Program-made: the position numbers and the translations under genes | Assembly: GCA_036426205.1 (NCBI GenBank) | Contig: CM071567.1 | Location: 287,544,145 to 287,608,144, forward strand | Source of the DNA: Ascaphus truei | Lineage: Eukaryota; Chordata; Amphibia; Anura; Ascaphidae | DNA length: 64,000 bases | Direction of reading: 5' to 3' | The notes under the pieces: model-generated | The model's input: only the letters and a program-made list of their open reading frames with translations | Told to the model about the DNA's origin: nothing | Databases searched by the model: none | Shown here: positions 10,690-20,789 of the stretch, piece after piece | Numbering within the stretch: the stretch's first letter is position 1 | Layout: the number at the start of each line of letters is the position of its first letter

Positions 10690-11129
10690 ACTCTGTTGGA
10701 CTGTCTATTAGAATGCGGCTTTGATATGAATTGTTGGAAAAAGTGCTAAATCCAGTTCCTCTATTCTTCACCTCTAATTCGACTCCAATTTTAACGCCAC
10801 AGACACTTTATATGTGACACGTAAGATGTTATACAGCCATATGGCACATGACATACAAATTAAAGGAGCGACTGTGCCTAATCAACTCAGACAGACATAC
10901 TAAAGAGATGTTAATGGGATAATAGTTCTGTTGCAGTTGGGATTAAATTGATTGAAGGGAAATCAACGCAGACAGACATACAAATAAGATGGTTTTTTTT
11001 TTAATCTTTTTATATTAGAGAACCTACAAACGTATTATACATTTGAATTTTACATAATGAAGCATACATATTAACAATACAGTTTGTTTTGTTTCTGTAA
11101 TTTCACATTTTGTAAGTTTTCCTCTTGAT

Positions 11130-11174
<45 letters not shown>

Positions 11175-11375
11175 ACTACAAAAATTTATTGTCAAACAAA
11201 CTGATTGTATATACAGTAGTCAACCAGATTATAACATAAACGTAAATACTATACTCCAGTTAAGTAACCCAACACTGCACAACATCCACTCTCATAACAC
11301 CGTCATCCTGTAACAAATTAGATGTTAATGTGAAAATAGTTCTGTTGCAGAAAATTGAATAATCAATGCAGTAAG
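10690..11375. other. Unassigned, with an (ATT)n microsatellite
   Basis: An (ATT)n run lies at about 11,141-11,172. A direct repeat, AATCAACKCAGACAGACATAC, occurs near 10,878 and 10,960. No gene seen. Confidence 0.5.
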
Positions 11376-11379
11376 CTGC

Positions 11380-12880
11380 ATTGTTAACAAGAGATGGAGA
11401 AAATACATATTTAAGTATGGAAGCTCATCAGAAGGAGCAGCTAGAATATTATTCAGTTGACAAAGATATAGAGGATTCAAAAAATTCAAGTGTATGCCCC
11501 AACATCAAGTCACACAGACAATGAAGTGGAAGACTTCAACATATCATGAATCAACCAACTTAGCAACAAAGGAAATTGTCACCGCAAAATCGTTATGGGA
11601 GACTTCAATGCAAAGGTTGGTGCACAGCAGAAAGACAAAGCATACATTGGTAAGTATGGTTACGATAACAGGACTGAACGTAGAGAAAATTGGTAGAATA
11701 TGCAGGATGTGAACATTTCTACATTAATGCATTCTTTAAAAAAATCCAAATTGAAAATGGACATGGGATGGAGCCAATGTAATCAAGAATGAAATTAATT
11801 GTGCATTTATCATAAAAAGAGTGGAGGACTTCTACATTAAATATTACAAGAACACAATTAACACAGTGCATAATCCAGAAGAGGAAGAGCCAGGAGAACC
11901 CACATGCATTCTTCCAAAAGAATTGGCAAAAACATTAAATCCATGAAGAATGAGAATGCCCCTGGGAAAGATGGAAATACAGCTGAAATCTTGAAAGCAG
12001 CTGAGGAACAAGTAGAGAAAATCCTTGAAAAATTCTTTACCTGCTGCTTGAAAAACAGGAAAGTTCTAGAATAATGGAGCATTGCCGTAGTTATCCTTAT
12101 CCACAAGAAAGGAAAAAAAGAAGACCTCAAGAACTACAGACCTATCAGTCTACTTCAAATCACTTACACAATTTTTACAGAGATACTGACTAATCCGCGG
12201 CTACAGACCCTGGACTTTGCCCAGTCCAGTCTAGAAAACAAGCATGATTTTGCAGTGAATATAACACAATCGACCATATCCAAGTTGTATATGAATTGAT
12301 TTCCTGAAGTAATTAATATGATCTACCACTCATATTAGGATTCGGAGATTATGAAAAAGCATTTGATTCTGTCTACACCTCAGCAATTCTAAATGCATTA
12401 AGAAGACAAAGTGCTAAAGAATAATACATGTGCATGTACATTCATATAATAAAGATCATTTAAAAGAATACCACATCATCTATTAGGTTACAGAAAGATA
12501 CAAGGAAGATAAGGATCAGCAATGGAGTGCGACAGGGAGACACCATGTCACCAAAGCTTTTCATTGCAACACTTGAAGAATTGTTCAAGACATTGCATTG
12601 GGAAAAAAATTATCAAAATCAACGGTTAATACTTTTGTTACCTACGATTTTCAGATTACAGTACATGGTTATTTTTGCCACAAGTCCAGAACACCTCCAG
12701 CAACACATAAGCAAAATTGCCAGTTAGTAAGAAAGTGGGCCCCCATATGAATCTCAGCAAGACTAAAGTGATGTTCAACAATGTATCAAGTCTGCAAAGA
12801 TCGAAATAAATGAAATAGAATTAGAAGAAGTTGAGGAACCTTGGCCTTCATTTAGCAATGGAGCCACACGGGATGAAGAT
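11380..12880 (+). mobile_element. RTE-like LINE relic, copy 1
   Basis: Conceptual translation across several frames gives, in order, an endonuclease-like VYAPTSSHTDNEVEDF near 11,490, a linker, a reverse-transcriptase stretch with IHKKGKKEDLKNYRPISLLQITY near 12,100-12,165, an EKAFDSVYTSAILNALR-like block near 12,360, NGVRQGDTMSPKLFIATLEELFK near 12,520-12,590, and NLSKTKVMFN near 12,755. The order and GVRQGD(T/S)xSPKLF are typical of RTE/BovB-like elements. Stops and frameshifts are frequent, so it is non-functional. The clade assignment is the uncertain part. Confidence 0.7.
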
Positions 12881-13050
12881 AAGGATGATGATATACAGTA
12901 TGTACATCTACAGTACAGTGGTCAAAATGTGATGGTTCTAGTGTATATGGGGCACCGCTGCTTTTTAATTTACAACCATAGAGTTCCACTACTTTTTTAT
13001 TGATAGACTTATGGTTCCACTTTCTATATGAAGAAAAACAGAATTATATA

Positions 13051-13053
<3 letters not shown>

Positions 13054-13143
<90 letters not shown>
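13054..13143. repeat. (TG)45 microsatellite
   Basis: Pure TG for about 90 bases, immediately followed by a derived minisatellite. The Cys/Val frame over it is an artefact. Confidence 0.97.
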
Positions 13144-13146
<3 letters not shown>

Positions 13147-13590
13147 TTGACTGTGTAAGACTGTGTGTGTGTGTGTCAGTGTGTGTGTGTGTAGTGTACT
13201 GTGCGTGTTTGCAGTGTGCTGTGAGTGTATGCAGTGTGCTGTGAGTGTATGCAGTGTGCTGTGAGTGTGTGCTGAGTGTGTGCAGTGTGCTGTGAGTGTA
13301 TGCAGTGTGCTGTGAATGTGTGCTATGAGTGTATGCAGTGTGCTGTGCAGTCTGCCGTGTGTGTGTCAGTGTGTGTGTCAGTGTGTGTGTGTGCCGTGTG
13401 CTGTGAGTGTGTGTGTGTGCAGTGTGTTGTGAGTGTGTGCAGTGTGCTGTGAGTGTGTGCAGTGTGCTGTGATTGTGTGCAGTGTGCTGTGAATGTATGA
13501 ATTGTGCTCTGAGTGTGTGCAGTGTGTTGTGAGTGTATGCAGTGTGCTGTGAATGTATGCAGTGTGCAGTGAGTGTGTGCAGTGTGTGTG
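13144..13590. repeat. Minisatellite derived from TG: GTGTGCAGTGTGCTGTGAGT units
   Basis: About 450 bp of 18-22-bp units (GTGTGCAGTGTGCTGTGAGT and variants with ATGCAG). The transition from pure (TG)n resembles the array at 2,223-3,355 and the mirror case at 42,876-44,455. Confidence 0.92.
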
Positions 13591-13624
13591 CAAAGAAAAA
13601 AAACTTACATTATTTTTTTTTTAA

Positions 13625-13697
13625 TTCGGGGTCCCCGCTCAAACCGCGTTATAAGTGGATCCACGTTATAGCGGATTGTGCGTTATAACGGGGTTAA
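13625..13697. mobile_element. DNA-transposon terminus-like block (GCGTTATAACGGGGT)
   Basis: CCCCGCTCAAACCGCGTTATAAGTGGATCC..GTTATAACGGGG closely resembles 52,120-52,197 and loosely resembles the right end of the 1,750-3,806 element (TTAAAGCGGGGTAC). It sits against the TG minisatellite on one side and (TA)n on the other, so it is probably the tip of an element that carried the minisatellite. The other end was not found. Confidence 0.5.
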
Positions 13698-14109
13698 GCT
13701 GTATATATATATATATATATATATATACATACACACATACAGTATATACAGTGTTATGAGTACATTTCAGTTTACAGTAAGTGAATACTTACAGAATGCT
13801 TGTTCATTTCTTATTGGGAAATATTTTTTGTTAAATACGTATTTCAACTATATTTCTGTGTTCACATTGATTTTTATTTTAAATAATTGAAAAGAGAAGA
13901 GATGTGTGGATATCTTGCAGTTTACTTGATGAACATTTGTGCAAATTTTAGATATTCGCAATGTTTGCCTCTCAAGTTTATACTTGAATTGGCCATCCCT
14001 CGATCCAGACCCTCGCCCAATAAGTCTCAAAACGTATAAAACTATGTTTCTGGGTGGAATAACAGGTCACAGCTTTATTAACAAAACATCTCAAATGTGA
14101 ATATAAATT

Positions 14110-14785
14110 GTAAGTCTTAGCAAGCCAGTGACCAAGTCAGACAGCACCATCATCAGCACTAACCAAAAGGGAATCCGCCTTTAGAAGATTGCAGTTGAAA
14201 GAGCAGAAAAAAATGAGGAAAAGACAGGGTAAGAAAATATCAGATGAGACAAAGCAGGTACTGAAGAAACACCATGGAATGAAGGAAACCCAAGATGCAA
14301 GAACAAAAATGTAATATACAGAGCTAGTCAAGATGATCCGCTGTCCCAAAGATAACAAAAGTTTCATGAATATGAAGCAGCAACTTATTATTGAGAAGAT
14401 GCAAATCATTGCATGTAAACAAGAAAATGGATCGACAATAAAAAACAAGAACAGAGATAGCACAGGACATAATAGTGGGAAGAAACAACCAATGATGTGC
14501 CATGTGTCATTCCAGAAGAAGTGGCTTAATAATTACAATCTAGGAATAGAGAGAACAATGCCATAACTATCCTCATCCATAAAAAAAGAACAAAAAGAAG
14601 ATCTCAAGAACTACAGACTAATCAGTCTACTTCTAATCACTTATAAGATTTTTACAATGATACATACTAATTGGCTGCAAAAGACCCTGGACTTCGCTCA
14701 GCTTAGAGAACAAGAGTGTTTTTTTGGAGTGGATACAATCCAATGGACCACATCTATGTTGTACAAGACATGATTTGCGAACGTA
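14110..14785 (+). mobile_element. RTE-like LINE relic, copy 2
   Basis: The frame around 14,333-14,566 and its neighbours read RQGKKISDETKQVLKKHHGMK, then a CKTIR-like block (ELVKMIRCPKDNK), then KKEDLKNYRLISLLLITYKIF near 14,595-14,655. The last matches the 12,110-12,170 block of copy 1 almost word for word. Truncated on the right where a hAT MITE starts at 14,795. Confidence 0.65.
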
Positions 14786-14794
14786 ATTAAAAAG

Positions 14795-15125
14795 CAGAGG
14801 TGCACAACTTTTCCTTCATGTGCCCCATGAATCCTCTCCCCACCGGCTCGCGCACCCCCTTCCCTGCATGGGTCCGGCACCAAAGGACGTGATGGGGTCA
14901 TGTGACATCACGTTGCCATGGCAACAGGACGTCAACTGACCCCGCGGTGTCATTTGACATCGGGTTGCCATGGAGACTCGGCGCTGGAAGGCAAGGTAAG
15001 TAAAAAGTTACAGACGCTTCGCGTGAACCCAGCATTGATTTTAAATGCCTTCGTAGAAACATGGGGCCTCTGTAACAGCTGTGCCCCCCAAGCAAATCTG
15101 GCATCCCCCACTTTGCGCACCTCTG
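14795..15125. mobile_element. hAT-like MITE, 331 bp
   Basis: Left end CAGAGGTGCACAACTTTT. The reversed right end CAGAGGTGCGCAAAGTGGGG is almost the same as the left end of the element at 645. The interior has paired CATGGCAAC motifs. The 8-bp flanks (TTAAAAAG and GATTAGAG) do not match, so the target duplication is decayed or the ends are slightly misplaced. Confidence 0.7.
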
Positions 15126-16520
15126 GATTAGAGTGTCAATCTTATTTATTGATTTTTTTCCTGTTTATACTAAATTTCATTCAAGATTTGACATACAGTA
15201 CAATCGGAGAAGACAATCATATATTAAAGTGTGTATAGACTAGGGTCTGCACAAGAAAGTTGAAATGTGCACCAAATCAGTACAATTGTTATCTCATAAA
15301 AGCCAGACAATTAATACTTTTGTGATATTATACTAGCTTATAAAGATTTTAGATACAGTCTTTAAATGTTTTTTGAACAAGTGCCTTTTGTAGGGAATAC
15401 ATATTTTGTACCGTGTATTTGGGAACAGGGACTGTACAGATTTGTGTATAAACAATCTTACTGTTCTCAAGTTTGTGCAGTTTTATAGTATGTAAGTTGG
15501 ATATATTCAGTGTGAGTTCTTGTAGGGGAAAAAAGCACTGGACCCTTAAGTAATTCATTTAATCTATATAATTCTGCTTTAAATAAAGAAATCTAGTTAA
15601 AAAAAAGCATGTGTTGACTGGTGTTTCTTGTTCCCTAAAAACAAAAGTGACAGAATTCAAAGAAAGTTGTTAAAATTTAGTTCCCATGAATTCCCCCACA
15701 AAAAAACACTGTGTAGCATTCATGGCCAATTTGAAACATGAAAAAATAAGTATTTTGAATGTTAGGGCAATCATGCAAAAAACATTAGTTAAGTACTTAC
15801 AATAAGGCTAATAACATCCGTACTCACTTAAAAAAATTTAAAGGGACAATTTTTCCTAAGGCTTTGTCTATTAATAATAGTGACATGTTTAAAGTTAAGG
15901 GTTCCTATCTGGATCATTGATGCCTGTTTAACAAAATCTTACACACATAAGTTTTTTTAACATATATTTTATTGTAAACTTGGTGACCTGAGGCCTGAGA
16001 GGAGTTGATCTCCTCTAGCTAATCCCTTTTGTAGGATATCAAGAGTTTGCATAAGTAACCCCCAATCTGGTTCCCTCTTCTTTGCTCTTTATTGATACCC
16101 CTAAGAAATGCAATTTGTCATTAATTTCTATAGATTTCCTATAGAAACAAAAGCAGCCACCTCCATCCCAAACCACACTAAATGACTTATACCAAGTACA
16201 TTGCTTGCCAGCAACCCCTATGGCTAGCGTCTCTCTGTATAAAATGTTTAAAAGCTTTGTAAACTGCTAATAGTAATATGGAAAATTTTGATTTCCATAG
16301 CATGCTGGTGATATATTTCCACAAAGAAGAAAAGATGAAAAAATACTAACAACTAAAAATCCACTGGTGGGAGGAATTCCTTTTAAACTGGAGAAGCAAA
16401 CTATTAAACCAAAAGAAATGACAGAGGTAGGCCTGCTTTTTAATATGGATACGGTTTTCAAACGCTACGGTATATTTGAATAATTATACACTTAGTTACA
16501 AAAATTCAGTCAAGTATACT
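15126..16520. other. AT-rich unassigned sequence
   Basis: No ORF of note, no element terminus and no tandem repeat. Confidence 0.5.
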
Positions 16521-16523
16521 GTA

Positions 16524-16857
16524 CAGTATAACGGGCGTTATTCGAACATATCACACGTTGTATACCTCATAATACCCATGTCATGGCGCGTTATTACCGC
16601 GTGTTGACTCGTGTTTTATCGAGTGCAGAAAATTGCATTTTAGCGTTCTGGTTTTAAAACACCGGCAAATTGACACAGTACTGTACTGAACACATTACAA
16701 TTCATTCATTTCTGCCACGGAAACGTGAAGAATTGCACCCAAAGAAATCGGGATCCATGGAATTCATACACATCAACCACGTGATTAGCCCCGTGGAGTA
16801 TAGCAGCGCACACGAAAACGGCTCTGTGGTATGTTCTAATAATGGCCGCTACATCTG
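16524..16857. mobile_element. GATGCAGC-terminus MITE, copy 2
   Basis: 334 bp flanked by TA (16,522-16,523; 16,858-16,859). The right end reversed reads CAGATGTAGCGGCCATTATT. The left end CAGTATAACGGGCGTTATTC has diverged. The interior matches 5,570-5,940 throughout (AAATTGCATTTTAGCGTTCTGG, AGCAGCGCACACGAAAACGG). Confidence 0.85.
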
Positions 16858-16859
16858 TA

Positions 16860-17300
16860 TATACTATAGTGGGGATAATAATCTTAATTAAATGTCTAAA
16901 GACTAAACAATATGCTACTTTTGCTTGGTGCAGAAGCAGTAGACATAATTGTGTGACTTTTTTTAATATGCCTACCAGTATTTTATGCAGGGCCAACTAC
17001 ATTAGTTATATTATCAGGTCAAACACATAGATATCGATGTAAATTTATCCTGCTGGTATGTTGTGTACAGTATGTCCCACTGCAGCATGCCACAAGCTGC
17101 AATAACGTTGACTGCATCTGTACTGTATATTCTTTTCAATTTATTTTAACGTTTTTACATATATTGTAGTATAGTTAAATGTTTAGGCATCCTTGTACAA
17201 TGCACAGAATAATATGAAAATATATTCTATATAAAATATACTATCTGGATCACATTCCTGATGATAATGGAGATTGTTTTTACTATATATATATATATAT
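16860..17300. other. AT-rich unassigned sequence ending in (TA)n
   Basis: No gene or element end recognised. Confidence 0.5.
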
Positions 17301-17304
17301 TATA

Positions 17305-17459
17305 CAGTGTTCAACAAACCTATACATTTGCTCGCCCCCGGCGAGTGGATTTAACATCGTGGCGAGCTCCTATTGGCCCAAGCAGCACACGTTTGGTACT
17401 AGGTGGCGAGTAAATTTTTTTGTTCGGCAAGTAGATTTTTTGGTGATTTGTCGACCAAC

Positions 17460-17460
<1 letters not shown>
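17305..17460 (-). mobile_element. 156-bp hAT MITE, copy A
   Basis: Reads CAGTGTTCAACAAACC..GGTGATTTGTCGACCAACT. Orientation is opposite to the copies at 18,059, 21,089 and 60,286. Exactly 156 bp like them. Flanks ATATTATA and ATATAATA agree at seven of eight bases. No coding capacity; internal GGCGAG/CTCGCC motifs are repeated in both orientations. Confidence 0.85.
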
Positions 17461-17505
<45 letters not shown>

Positions 17506-17571
17506 CCAAAACACATCACAGCTTGCACTCAATGTACTGGTTCATATAGACAAGTGCTAGTCTCAAATAAT

Positions 17572-17848
17572 AGAAACAAACATTACCATTCTCTCGTCCG
17601 GTAAAGAAAGACTGCACTCTGGTTCAGTAATCATGAAAAAACTGTATTGGGCATCTGAATAAAAAGATAATCCCAATCCGACGTTTCGGTCCTGGAATAG
17701 GACCTTTGAGAAGGTCCTATTCCAGGACCGAAACGTCGGATTGGGTGACTTATCTTTTTATTCAGATGCCCAATACAGTTTTTTTCATGATTACTGAACC
17801 GAGGTGCAGTCTTTCTTTACCGGACGAGAGAAGGTAATGTTGTTTTTC
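17572..17848. repeat. Foldback inverted repeat with hammerhead-like core, about 134-bp arms
   Basis: The arm 17,572-17,706 is the reverse complement of 17,711-17,848 except for small changes. The loop is only TGAG (17,707-17,710). (TA)n tracts lie on both sides. The right arm holds TTGAGAA, a 6-bp stem GGTCCT/AGGACC, then GAAACGTC, which is the layout of a hammerhead ribozyme 3' half. Read as a head-to-head joined terminal repeat of a Penelope-like element, an inference from the motif and the (TA)n flanks. Confidence 0.85.
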
Positions 17849-18050
17849 TATATATATATATCTATATATATATATATATATATATATATAGATATATATT
17901 ACTATATATATATATATATATATAAAACAAAACACCTAAATCACAGCGCCTATTGATAAGTGTTGGAAATTGGTGAATAATAGGATGAGGGAGAAGTATA
18001 TTAGCAGATAATGATAATATTACTCAACCTAAACAAACAAACAAACAACA
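17849..18050. repeat. (TA)n tract and Penelope-type flank
   Basis: (TA)n interspersed with TCTATA to about 17,925, then AAAACAAAACACCTAAATCA CAGCGCC. A similar AACA..CAGCGC pattern follows (TA)n at 24,263. Confidence 0.6.
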
Positions 18051-18058
18051 TATATAAC

Positions 18059-18214
18059 CAGTGGTTGACAAATCACCAAAAAATCTACTCGCCACACAAA
18101 AAAATCTACTCGCCACCTAGTACCAAACGTGTGCTGCTTGGGCCAATATTTACTCGCCCGGGGGTTAAATCCACTCGCCCGGGGCGAGCAAATGTATAGG
18201 TTTGTCGAACACTG
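18059..18214 (+). mobile_element. 156-bp hAT MITE, copy B, perfect 8-bp target duplication
   Basis: CAGTGGTTGACAAATCACC..GGTTTGTCGAACACTG flanked by TATATAAC at 18,051-18,058 and 18,215-18,222. The 16-bp termini are imperfect inverted repeats. The 8-bp duplication and CAGTG ends indicate a hAT-family transposase in trans. Confidence 0.95.
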
Positions 18215-18467
18215 TATATAACAACAAGGAAGGAGGAAGTGGGTAAGGAATGGGAAACACTGGGAAAAAAACACAAGGAAATAAAGCCAAAAAGTGCAAA
18301 CACTGGAAAAATATAAAATAAAACCTGAAAATATAATAAAAAACACTGGAACACCCGAGCAGCTATCCACAGGAAACAACCACCTTCCACGATTCTTCTA
18401 TAAAACAAAAGGGGACAGCACGGGCTCCATAGTGTAAAATAGTACAGGTTTATTAATCATGAGCTGA

Positions 18468-18826
18468 AATAAAAAAACTCACAGCAATGAGATAGGATAT
18501 GCGCATCGAACAAGAACACCAATGGTCATGCTGTTAATCAGGAACAGTAGTCTCGTGCCTGCAGCGTGTAAATCTTTCTCTGTGCCGCCGGGTGTTTCCG
18601 TTGTGATGTGCGCTGGACTGGAAGGGAACTGTGGTGCTGCAGAACGAAAGGAGCGTGAGCTGTTTTAGCCAGGGGGGCCGCTGAAGTGGACGCAGGTCAC
18701 GATGGAAACACCCGGCGGGCACAAAGAAAGATTTACATGCTGCAGCCAGGAGACTACTGCCCCTGACTAACAGCATGGTGTTCTTATTCAATGCGCATGT
18801 CCTATCCCATTGCTGTGAGCTTTTGT

Positions 18827-18832
<6 letters not shown>
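18468..18832. repeat. Foldback inverted repeat, about 137-bp arms
   Basis: 18,468-18,605 and 18,697-18,832 are reverse complements with scattered changes (CGGGTGTTTCC facing GGAAACACCCG; ACTCACAGCAATG facing CATTGCTGTGAGC). The spacer is 91 bp. A (TA)n tract follows at 18,834-18,862. Confidence 0.88.
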
Positions 18833-18863
<31 letters not shown>

Positions 18864-18910
18864 CTAGCATTCGGCACAATAAGAAAAAAGAGAGTCCTTT
18901 ATAGAAAAAG

Positions 18911-19979
18911 TCCCGTTTAGGAGAGGGACTAGAAATATAATGTTGATTGTAGATCAGATAATGTCTTGAAATAGTTGCATTATGCAATAGAAAATGTCAG
19001 TGTAACCAGAACATGGATACATATTGTATAAAAGATGGAAGGTTATAGCAAACAATGTTGCTTTCAAATCGTTGATACAAAGTCTCATTGTGGTGTGTCT
19101 TGTTGTATTTCGGCTTCTGTGCCCAACTTGTAAGTAACCTCTTAATTAGAGTCCAGCAAAGTATATGTGAAGTGGGTGTCTGTGTCTTTTAGTAGGAGAC
19201 AATGTAATGAATACCTCGGGCTGTAGACTGCTCGGGAACCAGGTACTGTAAGTTGTAGGAAATTCACACTGATTACAGTTCACCTTATGTCAGTTGTACC
19301 TCAGCACCTCAGTTTCTCCACCAAGTCTTCCTCTCACAATACACCCCGTCTTAGCATCTCTCTGCCGAACCTCCACACGGACTGCCAAACGGAGTTATCA
19401 CTCAGTCTGCCAGGTTGTTATCTCGGCTTCTGTGCCCCACTTGCCAGTAACCTCTTAATTAGAGTCCAGCAAAGTATACTGTATGTGAAGTGGGTGTCTG
19501 TGTCTTTTAGTTGGGGACAATGTAATGAATACCTCAGGCTGTAGACTGCTCAGGAATCAGGTAATTTACAGGAAATTCACGCTTATTAGACAGTTCACCT
19601 TATGTCAGTTGTACCTCAGTGCCTTAGCGTCTCAGCCAAATCTTCCTCTCACAATAAACCCCGTCTTAGCGTCTCTCTGCCAAACCTCTATGCGGATCGC
19701 CAAACGGAGTTCTCGCTCAGTTCGCCCAGTTGTTACACAGCACACTGCACCTTCCGCTCCGACCAGCCGTGCCTCACCTTATCTGTCACGCCGTCCTCCG
19801 ACCAGTGCACACAGACAGGTGTGCAGATTTCACCTATACACAGCGTCTCTCACTCATGCCGGAAACGGAATATTTCACAACACCAAGTCTGGAGCCTCGA
19901 TCTCAGTGCGCATATATTTTAAGCGCAGCAAATTTCAACTTGCACACTCCGACTTCCTTTAAAATTGTATATTGAAAAA
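18911..19979 (+). repeat. Unnamed interspersed repeat, forward copy with internal 313-bp tandem duplication
   Basis: Matches the reverse complement of 23,019-23,768 along nearly its whole length. This copy repeats a 313-bp block (CGGCTTCTGTGCCC at 19,111 and 19,424), which is single in the other copy. TATAAAAGATGGAAGG near 19,026 could be a TATA element. It has no ORF of substance; it may be a terminal repeat of a retroelement. Class unknown. Confidence 0.8.
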
Positions 19980-20010
19980 TTAGACCACACAGGTATACAG
20001 GAACATAGAT

Positions 20011-20255
20011 GTACGCTGCGCGCGTAGCGTCTTGACGTCACCAGGTTCCAATTTTTGGCGCGAAACGGCCCACAGGTAAGAGGGTATATAATGGATGTCA
20101 TTACATTGTGTTTTATCCTTGAAAAAGAACGCTGTGACGTTCGAAACGCGTTGGATGGGTCTTTTGTCACATTAAAGTGCACTTTTAATTATTTTCCGTT
20201 TTGGGTCCTTCCTGCTCCGTTTGTGCTGGTGCGCTTTTGGTCTCCTTTTTTCCTG
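20011..20255 (+). mobile_element. 245-bp insert with hammerhead-like motif, 25-bp flanking repeats
   Basis: Bounded by direct repeats 19,986-20,010 and 20,256-20,280 (CACACAGGTATACAGGAAYA TAGAT, one difference), which look like a long target duplication as made by target-primed insertion. The insert has a TGACGTCA site, TATATAA, and a hammerhead-like fold at 20,115-20,156. No ORF. Confidence 0.75.
20115..20156 (+). ncRNA. Hammerhead-ribozyme-like motif, variant core
   Basis: Stem I ATCC/GGAT (20,115-20,118 with 20,153-20,156). Core TTGAAAA in place of CUGANGA. Stem II GAACG/CGTTC with loop CTGTGA. GAAA intact. Stem III is the self-complementary ACGCGT, then U17. Positions 3 and 8, which pair in the hammerhead fold, are both changed (C-G to U-A), so pairing is kept. 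One extra A lies before stem II. Probably decayed or slow; activity unknown. Confidence 0.55.
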
Positions 20256-20594
20256 CACACAGGTATACAGGAATATAGATAATAGGTGCGCTCAATAAAC
20301 CCTAAGCGTTTAGTCTAATCTAGACTTTGTCAGGTGTATAAAGGTGTATGAATTAACATGTTTAATAATAAACACAAAATAAAAAATATAAAATATATAA
20401 TAAAATGGTAAAATTAATCTAAGCACATACTGTATAGATAATAATAAAGACATATATTTGTAAATATCACAAATATTATACAAAAGCAGAAGGAAGACAC
20501 AACATAAGATATATGGATATAATGAATATTAAGCAGATGGATATATAGACAAGTATCGCAAATTAGAGCAAAAATTGAGTTCTGGACAAAGTAA

Positions 20595-20781
20595 TTATTT
20601 AAGAAGAAAATCTCCTATATCAATGTCCACATTGTGCTCTGATGGCACTAAAGATTTTAAAGTGTGGATCCATTTGGTCTCTAACTTGGAGATTTGGTTA
20701 ACCATATCACATCCCCTCCAGTTTTGCTCCAACCTATCTATACCAATACATTTTATCCCAGCTGGATTTTGACCATGACAC
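20595..20781 (-). pseudogene. C-terminal end of a Penelope-like element ORF
   Basis: The minus strand reads KECHGQNPAGIKCIGIDRLE, then RGCDMVNQISKLETKWIHTL, then HNVDIDIGDFLLK and a TAA stop at 20,595. This matches the last block of Penelope-like ORFs after the GIY-YIG endonuclease (GIE/D..RGGD..L...E..WI..L..L.P.G.N.D.D). An in-frame stop lies just upstream, so only about 62 residues remain. Family recognition is by motif pattern only. Confidence 0.65.
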
Positions 20782-20789
20782 TCTTTATT

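Noticed and set aside
13053..13593. Cys/Val and Thr/His ORFs
   Set aside because: Translation of (TG)n and its derived minisatellite.
17675..17745. Bidirectional rho-independent-type terminator
   Set aside because: The palindrome is part of a 270-bp foldback in a eukaryotic genome; bacterial terminator logic does not apply.
18029..18408. Minus-strand Phe/Ser-rich ORFs of 100-116 codons resembling a membrane protein
   Set aside because: They cross the ends of the 156-bp hAT MITE and use A/T-rich flank; hydrophobicity follows from T-rich codons.
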